DNA of 61,391 nucleotides. Origin: Actinocorallia populi (GTDB lineage Bacteria; Actinomycetota; Actinomycetes; Streptosporangiales; Streptosporangiaceae). Positions 49,796 through 58,998 of this stretch are shown in pieces. Below the pieces are notes generated by a model, which saw only the letters and a program-made list of their open reading frames with translations, searched no databases and was not told where the DNA came from. Within the stretch, counting starts at the first letter, position 1, and each line of letters begins with the position of its first letter. Position numbers and translations under genes: made by a program. Location of the stretch: the NCBI RefSeq assembly GCF_002995495.1, contig NZ_PVZV01000016.1, positions 1-61,391 on the forward strand, read 5' to 3'.

Positions 49796-50739
49796 GGCGA
49801 CTGGTTCCGGACGTGCCCTCAGGCTGCTGCGCATCGTCGTCGGCCCGGATCACCGGACGCCGCTCGGCGTCTTGCCGCGCTCTCTGATGCGACGGCGGGG
49901 AGGTCGGGCCGGCGTGCTCCTGGCGCTCGCGTCCATGCCTCTCGCCGGGAGGCTCGGAGCTTCTCGGCCGCTGCGGCCGCGACCACTGCGGTGCCGCCAG
50001 GAGGTTGTCGTGCATCGCGCGCCGGGTGACCGCGCGGCCGTTGCGTGGGAAGGCCTACGATCGCGCGCTCGAACGTCTCGCGTCGGGTCGTGTACGGGTT
50101 TCTGGCGCCTTCTGACGGACTCGCCAGGGGTTGGGACTGCCTTTGCCGTTCGAGGGCGGCTCTGAAGCGATTTGAGAGCCTCGGTATCGGTGCGGGGTCG
50201 CGGAGCGTGAGTACATGTTCATGTTCATGTGCCCGCTGCGGGGGGTCGGCGGGGCTCCGAGGCGCGCGCATGTCGCGCGTCGCGCGAGTATCCGGATTCG
50301 GTGACCGTCTGTCAACCCTTGGGGAGGCGCCGGCCGCGCCGCTGCGACGGCCTGCCACTCCTCCCAGGAGGCCTTCCCCGTCCTCCTGCAGCGCCCTGGT
50401 CCTGGTCCAGGGCGCGTCCTCGCCTTCCTGCCTGCCGACGGACCCTTCAGCGAGTTCCTCACACCGGGATCCGGGTGCCGTCCGGGTGCCTGTCGGTGCG
50501 GCGCACGGATCCGTCGGGCGGGTGGGTGCGCTGTTCGGTCCGGTCTGGATGCGTCGGGAATCTGTCGGGGGATCCGTCGGCAAGGCTGGGCGTCCGTCGG
50601 CGCTCCGACGGGTTTCGCCCCGCGCCGGCGCTGGCGGCCGCCGCGACGATTCCCCCCGGACGGGAATGGCCCGGGGTGGGTTTTGGTCCGGCTTCTTCAC
50701 CCAGTCGGCGGGGCCTGCGGCCCGGGGCAGACGGCCGGG

Positions 50740-50990
50740 ATCCGATCGGGTCCGGTCGATCGGGTGCGCATCATCCGGTCGGGTCGCACCCGGCTGGGTG
50801 CCGATCGGGTCCGGGCTGCATCCGATCGGGTCGGGTGCGGCGACCCGATCGGCTCGGGTGGTCGGCATCGGGTCCGGCCCGATCGGATCCGATCCGGTCC
50901 AGCCGATCGGGTCGGACCGGGCACGGTCAGCGGTCCGGTCGGGACGGGTCGCGAGTCGGGTCGGGCGGACCAGTCCGAGTCCGCTGTCTC
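50740..50990. repeat. Cluster 2 of ATCGGGTC repeats
   Basis: At least five ATCGGGTC copies, one inverted GACCCGAT, and many GTCCGG or GATCCG units. It ends next to the 3' end of the relaxase gene. Confidence 0.7.
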
Positions 50991-51084
50991 ATCACAGAAC
51001 GTGATCCGGTCGGGATCGGTTGGGCCGCTCACGTCAGGCTGTTTCGTCGCCTGGTTCCGGTGGCGGCCGCCGTGACGGATCGGG

Positions 51085-54000
51085 TTACCGGCCGATGCCG
51101 CGACTGGGTCCGCCGTGGGTCGGGCCGGGCCGGTAGGGCGCAGCGGACGGCCCGTGAAGCTGCGGGCGGCGCTGGGCCGCCGTTTGGGCGCGGGCAGCCT
51201 GGTGCTCGGTGCGGGCGGCCTCTTCCCGGTCGGCACGTTCGGGGGCGTGCTCGTGCAGGAGTTGGCGGGCGGCGAGTTCTTCTCGGGTGGCCGTGAGGCG
51301 GCGGCGGGCTTCGGTGAGGGTTTGCGGGTCGTTCTGGCGCAGGTGGGCCGCCCAGGCGCGGTGGCCGCTGCCGTGGCGGGCGGCGCCCAAGTCGGCCTGG
51401 ATGGCGGCGGCGTGCAGCTGCTCCCACTGGCCGGTGAGCGCGGTCACGGCGCGGCGGGCGTCTCCTGGCCGCCAGGCGGGCGCGTGGCGGTCTTCGGCCG
51501 CGGCGGCGTAGGTGCGCAAGGCCTCCGTGCGCAGCGTGGTGGCCCGGGCGCGCAGCTCGCTCGTCTCCTGGATGGTCTGGCGCAAGTCGTTCTGCAGGGC
51601 GGTGATCTGGTGGGTGAGCTGGGTGCGGCTGGTGCCCGCCAGGCGCAGCGCGATCGGGTTGCGGCGGGTCTGCTCGCGCAGCTGCTCGATCTGCTCGCGC
51701 AGGTCCTGGGAGCGGCGGACGGCTCGGGTGAGGGCGTCTTCGGCCGCGGCGAGGTGGTCTTCCAGGCTGGTGGCGTGGGTGAGCTGTTCGTGCCGTTCGG
51801 TCAGGCGTCGGGCTTGTGGGCCGTCGCCGGCGGCCGCTGCGGCGGTCAGGCGGCGGACGTCGTCTTCGACGGCCTGCAGGAGGCCGATGAGTTGTTCCAT
51901 GCGTGTCTGGTGGCGGTGCAGGCCGTCGTGGCTCCATGCCCCGTAGGGGCGCTGGGTCCAGTCCGGAACGTCCGCGGCCGGGTCGAGGTCCTCCGCGATG
52001 GGGGCGGGGACGGCGTTCCATTCCTCCAGGACCAGGCCGTCTTCGAAGGCGGCGAGGGTGCGCCGGTAGGCGTCCAGGGTTCGCTGCAGGGCTTGGGCGT
52101 CGCTGACGGGCTCGCCCAGGGCGATGCGGTCGGCGTCGCTCTCCACCAGGTGGCGGGGCAGGTACAAGACGCTGCGGGCGCGGTCACGCGACATGGCGGC
52201 ATACAGGGTGTTGGCGTCCAGGCCCATCCCGTAGACGAGCGCCTGCTGGCAGGTGAGGCCTTGGGCGGCAGCGACGGTCAAAGCGGTGCCGTGGACCAGG
52301 CCGCCGCAGGCGATGTAGGCCGGCGGCAGCCACAGCGTCCGGGTGAGGCGGCCGTCGAGCTTGAACTGCACGCCCACACCGCGCAGGGGATCAACGCCCG
52401 TCACGACACCGCGGAACCCGTTGAGGATGTCAATCGTGCCGGGCGGGGCGTCGTCGCGGCGGGAGCGGTAGTCGTTGGCCCGGGTGCGCACATGGTCGCC
52501 GACCGCGAACGGCAGCACCGCGCCGTCGCCCACCGCGAACCACGCATCAGGGCCGGACAGGTCGCCTCGCTGGCGGCGGATCGCCCGGATCGCCATGTTC
52601 AGCTCGTTGACGTCGGTGTTGGTTCCGGCCAGGACCAGGACGTCGCGCAGCTCGTCGAAGGCGTCGCCCTCGACGAGGCTGCTGGCGGCCTCCCAGTGCG
52701 AGAGCAGGGCCAGCAGCGTGCCGGTGCGGTCCTCGCCCGCGTGGACGTGGCCACCGGAGGCCCACTGGGCGAGGGCGGCTTCGCGGTCGCCGGTGCGCCA
52801 GGTGGCCAGTGCTGAGCGCTCCAGCTCGCTGGTCTGCCGCCGGTTCTCGCTCAACGTCAGTCCGCCGACCTGCCGGTGGACCTCCTGGAAGCCGCCGCCG
52901 ACACCGACGGCGCGCAGCTGCAGCGGATCCCCGACCATCACGACCTTGACGTCCTGGGCGCGGGCTTCTGCGACGATGACGGCCAGGGCCCGGTCGTCGA
53001 CCATCGCCGCCTCGTCGACGACCAGGACGTCGACGCCGGCCAGGCCTTCGCCATCGGGATGGGTGATCCGCCGGACCCAGGACGCAACGGTGGCCGAGGG
53101 AATCCCGGCCTCGGCAGTGAGGTTCGCTGCGGCGACCGCCGCGGTGGCGGCGCCGGCGACGATGAGGCCCTGGGACTCCCACGCCGACCGCGCCGCCGAC
53201 ATGATCGTGGTCTTGCCCGCACCCGCCACCCCGATCACCGCGTCGACGCCGTGCCCCGCGGTCACCAGCCGCGTCACGACGGCGCGCTGCTCGGCCGACA
53301 GGGAGAAGCCGCGGCCGACCTCGAAGGCGCTGATCGCCATCGCGGCCGCCTCGACCGGGACCATCGCCAGGCCGGGCTCGCCGTCCATCGTCCTGCCCGT
53401 GCCCGGGTGCACGTATCCGGCGCGGCAGTCGGCCAGGATCTCGCCCTCGGCCTCCAGGATCGGCGTGGAGGTGAACCGCTCGCGGTTGGTCTGATACAGC
53501 GGGCCTGCCTGCGGCAGCAGCACCGCCGGGCCGTCCTGCAGGGCCAGGACGGCATCGGTCAGCGCGTCGGCTTCGGCCAGGGTGGTCAGGCCGGCGGGGA
53601 GCTGGTCGACCACCTTGGCGAGGACCTGGGCGCGGTGGGCGACCTTGCCGTGGGCGTTGACGCCGTGCTCGCGGTCGAACACCGCCGCGGCGATCTGCGC
53701 CACCGGCGGCACCGGCGGCAAGCCCGGCCCGCCACCGCGGCCCGTCATCGGCGCAGGACCATCCCCACCGCGGCGGGCGGCCGCCACGATCGCGTCAGGA
53801 TCCAGACCTTCCCGCACGGTCTGCGCCCGCCAGGAGGCCCGCCAGTCGGCGTGGTCACGCGGCGGCCCTGCGGACTCGGCCGATTCTCCCGAGAGGCTCA
53901 GGACGGTCTGCGTGGCAGCCTGCGCGGCGCGGGCGCGGGCCTCGCGGGTCTTCGCCGCAGCCACCCGGGTGAGGCCCGGCGGCATCGGCGGCAGCGCCTC

Positions 54001-55332
54001 GCCGTCGGTCAGGCCGCGCAGCGCCCGCAGATCCTTGGCGGCCTGGGCGAGCGTCGCGGTGTTCCTTTTGGAGAACAGGTGGCGGGCCTCGTTCGGGACG
54101 CCGACCATCTCCCACCCGCCGTTGGTGCCGGTGCGCTCCCACCGGTAGCCGGCCTCGGTCGTGTAGGAGCGGAAGCGGGCCTGGGCCATGGCGCCGGTCG
54201 CGGCGATGTGCCGGTGGAACTCGCGGCCGCCGTTGCCCGGCGTCCCCCACGTCCCGACCTTCACCACCTCGCCGCGCTCGTTGAGCACATCTTTCTCGCG
54301 GGCCAGGTGCGCCACCACGGCGTGGGCGTGCAGGTGCGGGTCGGGAGCCGCTCCGTCGACCGGGCGGGCGACGTCGTGCCACATCACCCACCCCAGCAAG
54401 CCGCTGGTCTCGACGCGGGTGGCGGTCTTGCCGTTACCGTGCTCGCCGCGCATCCCGTAGGAGCACCACGCCTCCACATCGGCCAGGGTCTCCATGACCG
54501 ACCGGCGGAAGAGTTCCTGCAGCTGCGCGGCGACCTGAGCGTCCCCCAGCGCCCACACCACGCCGGGGCTCTTGGGGATGTCGATCGTGATGTCCCATCC
54601 GCGGTCCCCGACGCGCACCTGGCGGTCGCGGAACCGCTGCGCCTGCGCCAGGTCGACGTCGTCGCGGCCGCCGTAGACCGCCGCGAGGTCGACGCCGGTC
54701 TCGGCCGCCAGTCGCTCCAGATCCTTCAGGGACGCGCGGTGCTCGACGTCGCCCGGCACCTTCCGCTTCGGGTCGCCGTCGACCATCCGCTGCAGCCGCG
54801 CCCACCGGCGCGTACCCCACTTGGTGTGCGCCAGCTTCGACGGCTCGACCCCTTGCCGGGCGGCGGCCTCGCGGATCGCCGCGAGCAGGTCGATCCCGGG
54901 CAGCGTCCCGCGCGGATCGGTCACGGTCTTCGGCTTCACCAGCACCACGCCGGTCGCCGGGTGAAGGCCCTCCATCAGCGCCCGCGCGTGGTCCTTGGCG
55001 GCCTCACCGGTCAGCTGCTCCCCGGCCTTGATCGACGGCACGCCCAGGTCGGCCAAACCGCCGCCGAACCACGTCAGCGTCTCCCGCATCCGGTAGTCGA
55101 CCGCCGCGTCCACAGCGGAATCCGAAGGGGTGAGGCCGCAGCCGGCAGATTCCTCCAGCCGGTAGTCGACCTGGGCTTCATCCGGCCCGATCGCGGTCAC
55201 CCGCGCCACCCCTCGCCCCTCCCGCACACCTATCAAGATCTCGTATGCCGGAGGCATACCTGGGTGCATTCCTGTGATCTTGATTGTGAGGCAGGTGGAG
55301 CCCGATGTACAGAGGTGCGCCGCATGCGACAT
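51085..55332 (-). CDS. traA: MobF (TrwC/TraA-type) relaxase-helicase
   Basis: Up to 1415 residues. The relaxase domain occupies the N-terminal about 450 residues: DITIDIPKSPGVVWALGD and the three-histidine metal site PHLHAHAVV (about 332-340), with candidate nicking tyrosines in the first 80 residues. A RecD2-like helicase follows, with Walker A GVAGAGKTT (about 690) and VLVVDEAAMVDD (about 740). The C-terminal 300 residues are a long coiled coil (DLREQIEQLREQTRR). It should nick at oriT and unwind plasmid DNA during conjugation. ATG 55269 (M22) with AGGA upstream is an alternative start. No T4SS genes are visible. Confidence 0.88.
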   Translation of the reverse strand: MSHAAHLCTSGSTCLTIKITGMHPGMPPAYEILIGVREGRGVARVTAIGPDEAQVDYRLEESAGCGLTPSDSAVDAAVDYRMRETLTWFGGGLADLGVPSIKAGEQLTGEAAKDHARALMEGLHPATGVVLVKPKTVTDPRGTLPGIDLLAAIREAAARQGVEPSKLAHTKWGTRRWARLQRMVDGDPKRKVPGDVEHRASLKDLERLAAETGVDLAAVYGGRDDVDLAQAQRFRDRQVRVGDRGWDITIDIPKSPGVVWALGDAQVAAQLQELFRRSVMETLADVEAWCSYGMRGEHGNGKTATRVETSGLLGWVMWHDVARPVDGAAPDPHLHAHAVVAHLAREKDVLNERGEVVKVGTWGTPGNGGREFHRHIAATGAMAQARFRSYTTEAGYRWERTGTNGGWEMVGVPNEARHLFSKRNTATLAQAAKDLRALRGLTDGEALPPMPPGLTRVAAAKTREARARAAQAATQTVLSLSGESAESAGPPRDHADWRASWRAQTVREGLDPDAIVAAARRGGDGPAPMTGRGGGPGLPPVPPVAQIAAAVFDREHGVNAHGKVAHRAQVLAKVVDQLPAGLTTLAEADALTDAVLALQDGPAVLLPQAGPLYQTNRERFTSTPILEAEGEILADCRAGYVHPGTGRTMDGEPGLAMVPVEAAAMAISAFEVGRGFSLSAEQRAVVTRLVTAGHGVDAVIGVAGAGKTTIMSAARSAWESQGLIVAGAATAAVAAANLTAEAGIPSATVASWVRRITHPDGEGLAGVDVLVVDEAAMVDDRALAVIVAEARAQDVKVVMVGDPLQLRAVGVGGGFQEVHRQVGGLTLSENRRQTSELERSALATWRTGDREAALAQWASGGHVHAGEDRTGTLLALLSHWEAASSLVEGDAFDELRDVLVLAGTNTDVNELNMAIRAIRRQRGDLSGPDAWFAVGDGAVLPFAVGDHVRTRANDYRSRRDDAPPGTIDILNGFRGVVTGVDPLRGVGVQFKLDGRLTRTLWLPPAYIACGGLVHGTALTVAAAQGLTCQQALVYGMGLDANTLYAAMSRDRARSVLYLPRHLVESDADRIALGEPVSDAQALQRTLDAYRRTLAAFEDGLVLEEWNAVPAPIAEDLDPAADVPDWTQRPYGAWSHDGLHRHQTRMEQLIGLLQAVEDDVRRLTAAAAAGDGPQARRLTERHEQLTHATSLEDHLAAAEDALTRAVRRSQDLREQIEQLREQTRRNPIALRLAGTSRTQLTHQITALQNDLRQTIQETSELRARATTLRTEALRTYAAAAEDRHAPAWRPGDARRAVTALTGQWEQLHAAAIQADLGAARHGSGHRAWAAHLRQNDPQTLTEARRRLTATREELAARQLLHEHAPERADREEAARTEHQAARAQTAAQRRPQLHGPSAAPYRPGPTHGGPSRGIGR
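55235..55284. other. Nested inverted repeats at the start of the relaxase gene
   Basis: ATCAAGATC and GATCTTGAT (about 55235 and 55275) enclose a 7-bp hairpin GTATGCC GGA GGCATAC (about 55245-55261). Partly within the coding start. It could be an autoregulatory operator or an oriT-like structure. Confidence 0.45.
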
Positions 55333-55407
55333 GAAGCCGTGATCAAAGCCCGTTGTCCCCGGTGTCCGTTTCCGGCTCTCTCGTCTCAGCGAACCCGGCG
55401 GCCGCAG

Positions 55408-55450
55408 GGATCTTCCCGGGTGCGGTCATCGTCAGATCCCGTGTGAGCGA
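55408..55450 (+). promoter_or_regulatory. Conserved leader of pentapeptide paralogues, upstream of paralogue 3
   Basis: GCAGGGATCTTCCCGGGTGC and following bases to GTGTGAGCGAC match 59862-59905 ahead of paralogue 4. A second, degraded copy follows at about 55491-55530. At this copy, GTG AGC GAC starts a short aborted frame (stop at about 55468). Confidence 0.6.
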
Positions 55451-55526
55451 CACAGAAGAGACCCCATAAGAAGCATTCTGCGGACCGCGAGGGATCTTCT
55501 GATGCTCGGGCATCGTCGGACCAGAT

Positions 55527-56780
55527 GTGAACGCCTCCCCCGCCCCGCCCGGCCGACAGCAGGCGCGCCGGGTCCTGATCGTCCTCTGCTCCCTTACATC
55601 CGTAGCGGTCGTTGGCCTCGTGCTGTGGGTCGCGGTCGGCCCGGGGGCCATGTGGGTGTTGCGGAACTTCGACAAGGTCCTGATCGGCGGGATGAGCCCC
55701 GCCGAGCTGTCCGAAGCCCTCGACCGGGTCCGCGGCCGCGCTGTAGCAATCGGCACCGGCCTGCTCGCCGCTGTTGCGATCTTCTTCACCGCCCGCACCG
55801 CCCGCGCCGCCCTCGACAGCAGCGCCGCTGCCCAACAGACCGCAGCCGCCACCCAGCAGACCGCCGCCGCCAGCCAACAGACCGCCGCGGCGACCGAGCA
55901 GGGCATGGTGACCGGACGCTACACCGCCGCCATCACCCAACTCGGCGACAAAGACAGCCTCGACATCCGCCTCGGCGGCGTCTACGCCCTGGAACGCATC
56001 GCCAGGGACTCCGAGCGAGACCACCCCACCGTCATGGCCGTCCTCGCAGCCTTCGTCCGCGAGCACTCCCACGACGAAGACGCCCACACCGACACCCGCA
56101 CCCCCAACACACACCGGACCGACGAAACCCCGACCGACCGCCAACGGTTCCGGCCCGACCTCCAAGACGCCCTCACTGTCATCGGCCGCCGCAACACCCA
56201 ACACGACACCAACTCCATCAACCTGAGCGGCGCGGACCTGCGCAACGCAGACCTGGGCAACGCGTACCTGCACGGCGCGAACCTGTACGGCGCGAACCTG
56301 AGCGGTGCGAACCTGGGCGACGCGAACCTGCGCGGCGCGTACCTGAGCAAAGCGGACCTGCACGGCGCGGACCTGAGTGACGCGGACCTGCGCAGCGCGA
56401 ACCTGAGTGGAGCGGACCTGATCGCCGCGGACCTAGGCGGTGCGAACCTGCGCGGCGCGGACCTGCGCGGCGCGAACCTGAGTGGAGCGGACCTGATCGC
56501 CGCGGACCTGAGTGGAGCGGACCTGCGCGGTGCGAACCTGGGCGACGCGAACCTGCGCGGCGCATACCTGAGCAAAGCGGACCTACACGGCGCGAACCTG
56601 GGCGGAGCGGACCTGCGCGGAGCGGACCTGCGCGGAGCGAACTTGCGCGGAGCGGACCTGCGCGGCGCGGACCTGATCGGCGCGAATCTGAGTGTGGAGG
56701 AGCTGCGCGCGGAGGGCGCCGTCGTCGACGAGGACGCCCGGTTCGATCCGCCGGAGGGAACAGATCCGGGGCCGGGGTGA
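55527..56780 (+). CDS. Membrane-anchored pentapeptide-repeat protein (paralogue 3)
   Basis: 417 residues from GTG 55527. The same layout as the paralogues: two membrane segments (about 18-40 and 72-90), an Ala/Gln/Thr-rich coiled-coil stretch with QQTAAAT repeats (about 97-125), EQGMVTGRYTAAITQLGDKD ... IRLGGVYALERIA, then regular pentapeptide repeats (NLSGADLRNADLGNAYL ...) for about 160 residues and an acidic end. The start may have shifted: paralogues begin MSD from a leader copy that is out of frame here. Function unknown. Confidence 0.75.
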   Translation: MNASPAPPGRQQARRVLIVLCSLTSVAVVGLVLWVAVGPGAMWVLRNFDKVLIGGMSPAELSEALDRVRGRAVAIGTGLLAAVAIFFTARTARAALDSSAAAQQTAAATQQTAAASQQTAAATEQGMVTGRYTAAITQLGDKDSLDIRLGGVYALERIARDSERDHPTVMAVLAAFVREHSHDEDAHTDTRTPNTHRTDETPTDRQRFRPDLQDALTVIGRRNTQHDTNSINLSGADLRNADLGNAYLHGANLYGANLSGANLGDANLRGAYLSKADLHGADLSDADLRSANLSGADLIAADLGGANLRGADLRGANLSGADLIAADLSGADLRGANLGDANLRGAYLSKADLHGANLGGADLRGADLRGANLRGADLRGADLIGANLSVEELRAEGAVVDEDARFDPPEGTDPGPG

Positions 56781-57201
56781 TCGCATAAGGCGCATTAAGT
56801 GAAACCGCCAGCCGGGGGGGACTGGGCGCGCCCTTGGAGAAACTGGAGAAGGGCGGCGACGGCGAGCAGGCCAAGCCGTCGGGAGAGAACGACGGACCCA
56901 GCGAGGAATGACCAGTGCCGCTCCGGACCTTAGCTTGCTCTCGGCCTTCCGCCGGTGGGCAAGCCCTTACCCACAAGGAGGAACAAGTACCTGTTCCTAT
57001 AACTTGCTCGCGGTCTTTCGAGGGTGGGCAATGGCATCCGATGCGAACACGACGCTTACGGCGTGGGGGCCCTGAGCCGGGCCTGCAGCGAGCGCTTACG
57101 AAGGGAACGAGAGCCACCGAAAGAAGAACATGGGGCCGACCCGGGCGGTTCGCCAACGTTCGCATCAGATGCGGAAAACTCGCATCCGACGGGAAGTACG
57201 G
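56781..57201. other. Intergenic region with repeated motifs upstream of the Imm1-like gene
   Basis: It contains paired copies (56931-56966 and 57000-57035) of an about 36-bp block (ACTTGCTC ... GGTGGGCAA). The second continues into GGGTGGGCAATGGCATCCGA... (57022-57050), which recurs at 57952-57980. The frame at about 56813-56909 reads LGAPLEKLEKGGDG ... and looks like the lost tail of another pentapeptide gene. Confidence 0.5.
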
Positions 57202-57885
57202 ATGGTGGGAGAGCGGACATTGATCCTGAGCGTCTTCATACACAGACGATGGCATCACCCCGCGTCCTGGGCGGAGACGGAACGGCTGATCACCGAAGTG
57301 GTCGAGAACCTGCCTGATCCCGAACCGCCCCCTGTACCAGAGCCTGTTCCAAAACACCTGGCCGCGAGTCTGCTGGAGGTACTCGAGAGCCTGCCGAAAG
57401 CCGACTGGCCGTACGGCGGCACGGCCGCCGAGTTCACTTTCACCGATCGGCACCGGGACCCGGCCGAAGAGTGGAACCACGACAGCTACCTGCACGTCGC
57501 GGTGAACGCCAGGACCCGCTACGGCGCCCTGAAATGGATGCTCCCCAAGGAGTCGACGGTACTGGCCGACCCGCACATCGCCGACCACGTGTGGCTCTCG
57601 GACAACCCGGCCCCACCCGCCGTCGACCCCGACGTCCTCGCCGACCCGTGCTTCCCCCGCTTCCACCACCCGCGAAGCGCCCTGCCAGCCACCCTGATCC
57701 GTGCCGCTGTGGAGGAGTTCTGCCGTACCGGCACCGGACAGCGGCCCACCTGCATCGACTGGACCCCCGGCTACCTCAGCGGCCAGCGCCTCGACACGCC
57801 AGAACCTGAAGAACACCTCTCGCAGTACGAAGACATCTCGGATGAGCCTCCCGACCTCGGGCAGCTTCACCATCCCGACCGCTGA
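57202..57885 (+). CDS. Imm1-like immunity protein
   Basis: 227 residues. The central and C-terminal parts (SYLHVAVNARTRYGALKWML ... HIADHVWLSDNP ... LPATLIRAAVEEFCRTGTGQRPTCIDW, cited in parts) have the Imm1 family pattern: beta-rich body, then RAAVEEF...TGxRPxxxxW. Imm1 proteins neutralise polymorphic-toxin effectors and often stand alone as orphan immunity genes. No cognate toxin is seen in the window. Start ATG 57202 has GGGAAG upstream. Shares an upstream motif with the TA pair downstream. Confidence 0.6.
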   Translation: MVGERTLILSVFIHRRWHHPASWAETERLITEVVENLPDPEPPPVPEPVPKHLAASLLEVLESLPKADWPYGGTAAEFTFTDRHRDPAEEWNHDSYLHVAVNARTRYGALKWMLPKESTVLADPHIADHVWLSDNPAPPAVDPDVLADPCFPRFHHPRSALPATLIRAAVEEFCRTGTGQRPTCIDWTPGYLSGQRLDTPEPEEHLSQYEDISDEPPDLGQLHHPDR

Positions 57886-57951
57886 ATCCTGCGATCAGAT
57901 AAGCACTCACTCGAATACGACACAGTTGGACACGGCAGGGCACCAGCAGGA

Positions 57952-57980
57952 GGGTGGGCAAGCGCGTCCGATGCGAACAC
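57952..57980 (+). repeat. Shared upstream motif (partner of 57022-57050)
   Basis: GGGTGGGCAAGCGCGTCCGA then TGCGAACAC; 25 or more of 29 positions match 57022-57050. It lies 60 nt before the TA operon start, probably an operator or promoter element. Confidence 0.65.
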
Positions 57981-58040
57981 CGGCGGAAGCTCCGCACGGC
58001 CGTCGGGGCGCCGCCTACGATGGGCTGGAGGGAGGCATCC

Positions 58041-58322
58041 ATGACCGCTCAGCCGATCGAGCACGACGACCCGCGGGATCCCTCGCGGATCCTGGCCGCG
58101 CTGCCGGCGCGGATGCGGCCGACGTTCCTGGCCGAGTACGAGTCCGCCGTCGACGCCGCCCACGACCCCGAGCGCTACCGGGCACTCAACGAGCTGCTGC
58201 AGCACTGGAGCGTCCGCGCCCGCGCCTTCGCCTCTCCCGGCTATGCGGCCGCCCGCGCCGAAGCCCTCGGGCCGGGCCCGTTCTTCTCCCTCGAGGACAT
58301 CGACGCGCGCAGGGCCTCGTGA
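58041..58322 (+). CDS. DUF6247-family antitoxin-like protein
   Basis: 93 residues: DPSRILAALPARMRPTFLAEYESAVDAAHDPERYRALNELLQHW is the typical helical core of DUF6247. GGAGGC precedes the ATG. Overlaps the next gene by 4 nt (GTGA), as antitoxin-toxin pairs do. Expected to bind and block the RelE-like protein and to repress the operon. Confidence 0.8.
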   Translation: MTAQPIEHDDPRDPSRILAALPARMRPTFLAEYESAVDAAHDPERYRALNELLQHWSVRARAFASPGYAAARAEALGPGPFFSLEDIDARRAS

Positions 58323-58573
58323 CGCCCTGGCGGATCGAGTTCACCTCCACCGGCGCCGCCCACACCGTCGGCCTGCCCGAGACCGCCTACAAATCCCTCG
58401 CCGCCGTCCTGGCCGACTCCCTGACCGACCCGTGGACGCGGACCCGTCCCGACGACGCCGACGACCCCGCCTGGCGCTGGACGCCGTTCGACGACGGCCG
58501 CGGCGGGGCCTCGCTCTACCTGGACGCCGGACGCGAGATCCTGCGCGTGTACGAGGTCGTCTGGACGGGCTGA
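58319..58573 (+). CDS. RelE-like toxin of a type II TA pair
   Basis: 84 residues: TPWRIEFTSTGAAHTVGLPETAYKSL ... WTRTRPDD ... GGASLYLDAGREILRVYEVVW (cited in parts), a small beta-sheet protein following a DUF6247 gene, as is seen in actinobacterial TA loci. GTG start within the antitoxin's last codons. Probably an mRNA interferase; catalytic residues cannot be assigned by eye. Confidence 0.7.
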   Translation: MTPWRIEFTSTGAAHTVGLPETAYKSLAAVLADSLTDPWTRTRPDDADDPAWRWTPFDDGRGGASLYLDAGREILRVYEVVWTG

Positions 58574-58998
58574 GTCGGCCAGCGCCTCGAAAACGCGGGG
58601 GCGCCGCGCGGTGCTGCGGGCCGTCCCGGACAGCGGACGGACCGTCCTCCGGCCGCGGACGGAGCGTCCAGCAGGGTTGTTTGCTGTTGCGTCTCGTCTG
58701 GACTGGGGCAGTCCCGCCGAACTCGAGGCATCCGATGATCTGCCTCAGATAGGTGGGACGAACCTGGGGTCGACCTCGGCTTATCCGGTCCCGCGATTCG
58801 TAAATCTGCCTCATGATCAGCGGGACGCCGGGGCGACGACGCTGTCCCACCTATCTGAGGCACCGAGGTCAGGGGCATGCCCCTGCCTCATGATCGGTGG
58901 GACGCAACATTTGCGTCGCGGGCAAGGCTCCATCGATGCGCGACGAATCGACACATGACCGCCGGGCGGTGAGCGTTCTCCGGGTCGCCGATCACGGC
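58574..58998. other. Gene-free region with four related 20-bp repeats
   Basis: No gene supported. It holds four copies of a TGCCTCA...GGGACG motif and an AGGGGCATGCCCCT palindrome near 58872. Confidence 0.6.
58741..58904. repeat. Four TGCCTCA...GGGACG repeats
   Basis: Copies: 58741-58759 (TGCCTCAGATAGGTGGGAC), 58807-58827 (TGCCTCATGATCAGCGGGACG, variant), 58844-58862 (exact inverted copy of the first), and 58884-58904 (variant with GGTGGGACG). The first and third form a 19-bp perfect inverted repeat bounding 122 bp. Confidence 0.85.

Larger units (their letters stand above)
49396..51084. other. clt: 1.7-kb gene-poor tract with GATCGGGTC repeats; candidate clt/transfer locus
   Basis: All frames are open because of the composition, but none has coding character or a consistent start. 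Two clusters of short repeats lie at 49534-49795 and 50740-50990 (separate entries). In between, 50470-50600 has further GTCGG/GATCC units and 50212-50230 has ATGTTC repeats. It lies between the DUF6879 operon and the 3' end of the relaxase gene. Confidence 0.6.

Noticed and set aside
50045-51004. Open frames of 300+ codons in the 49.4-51 kb tract
   Set aside because: They consist of translated GATCGGGTC repeats (Arg/Ser/Gly/Asp-rich) and exist on both strands in several phases, so they are composition artefacts.
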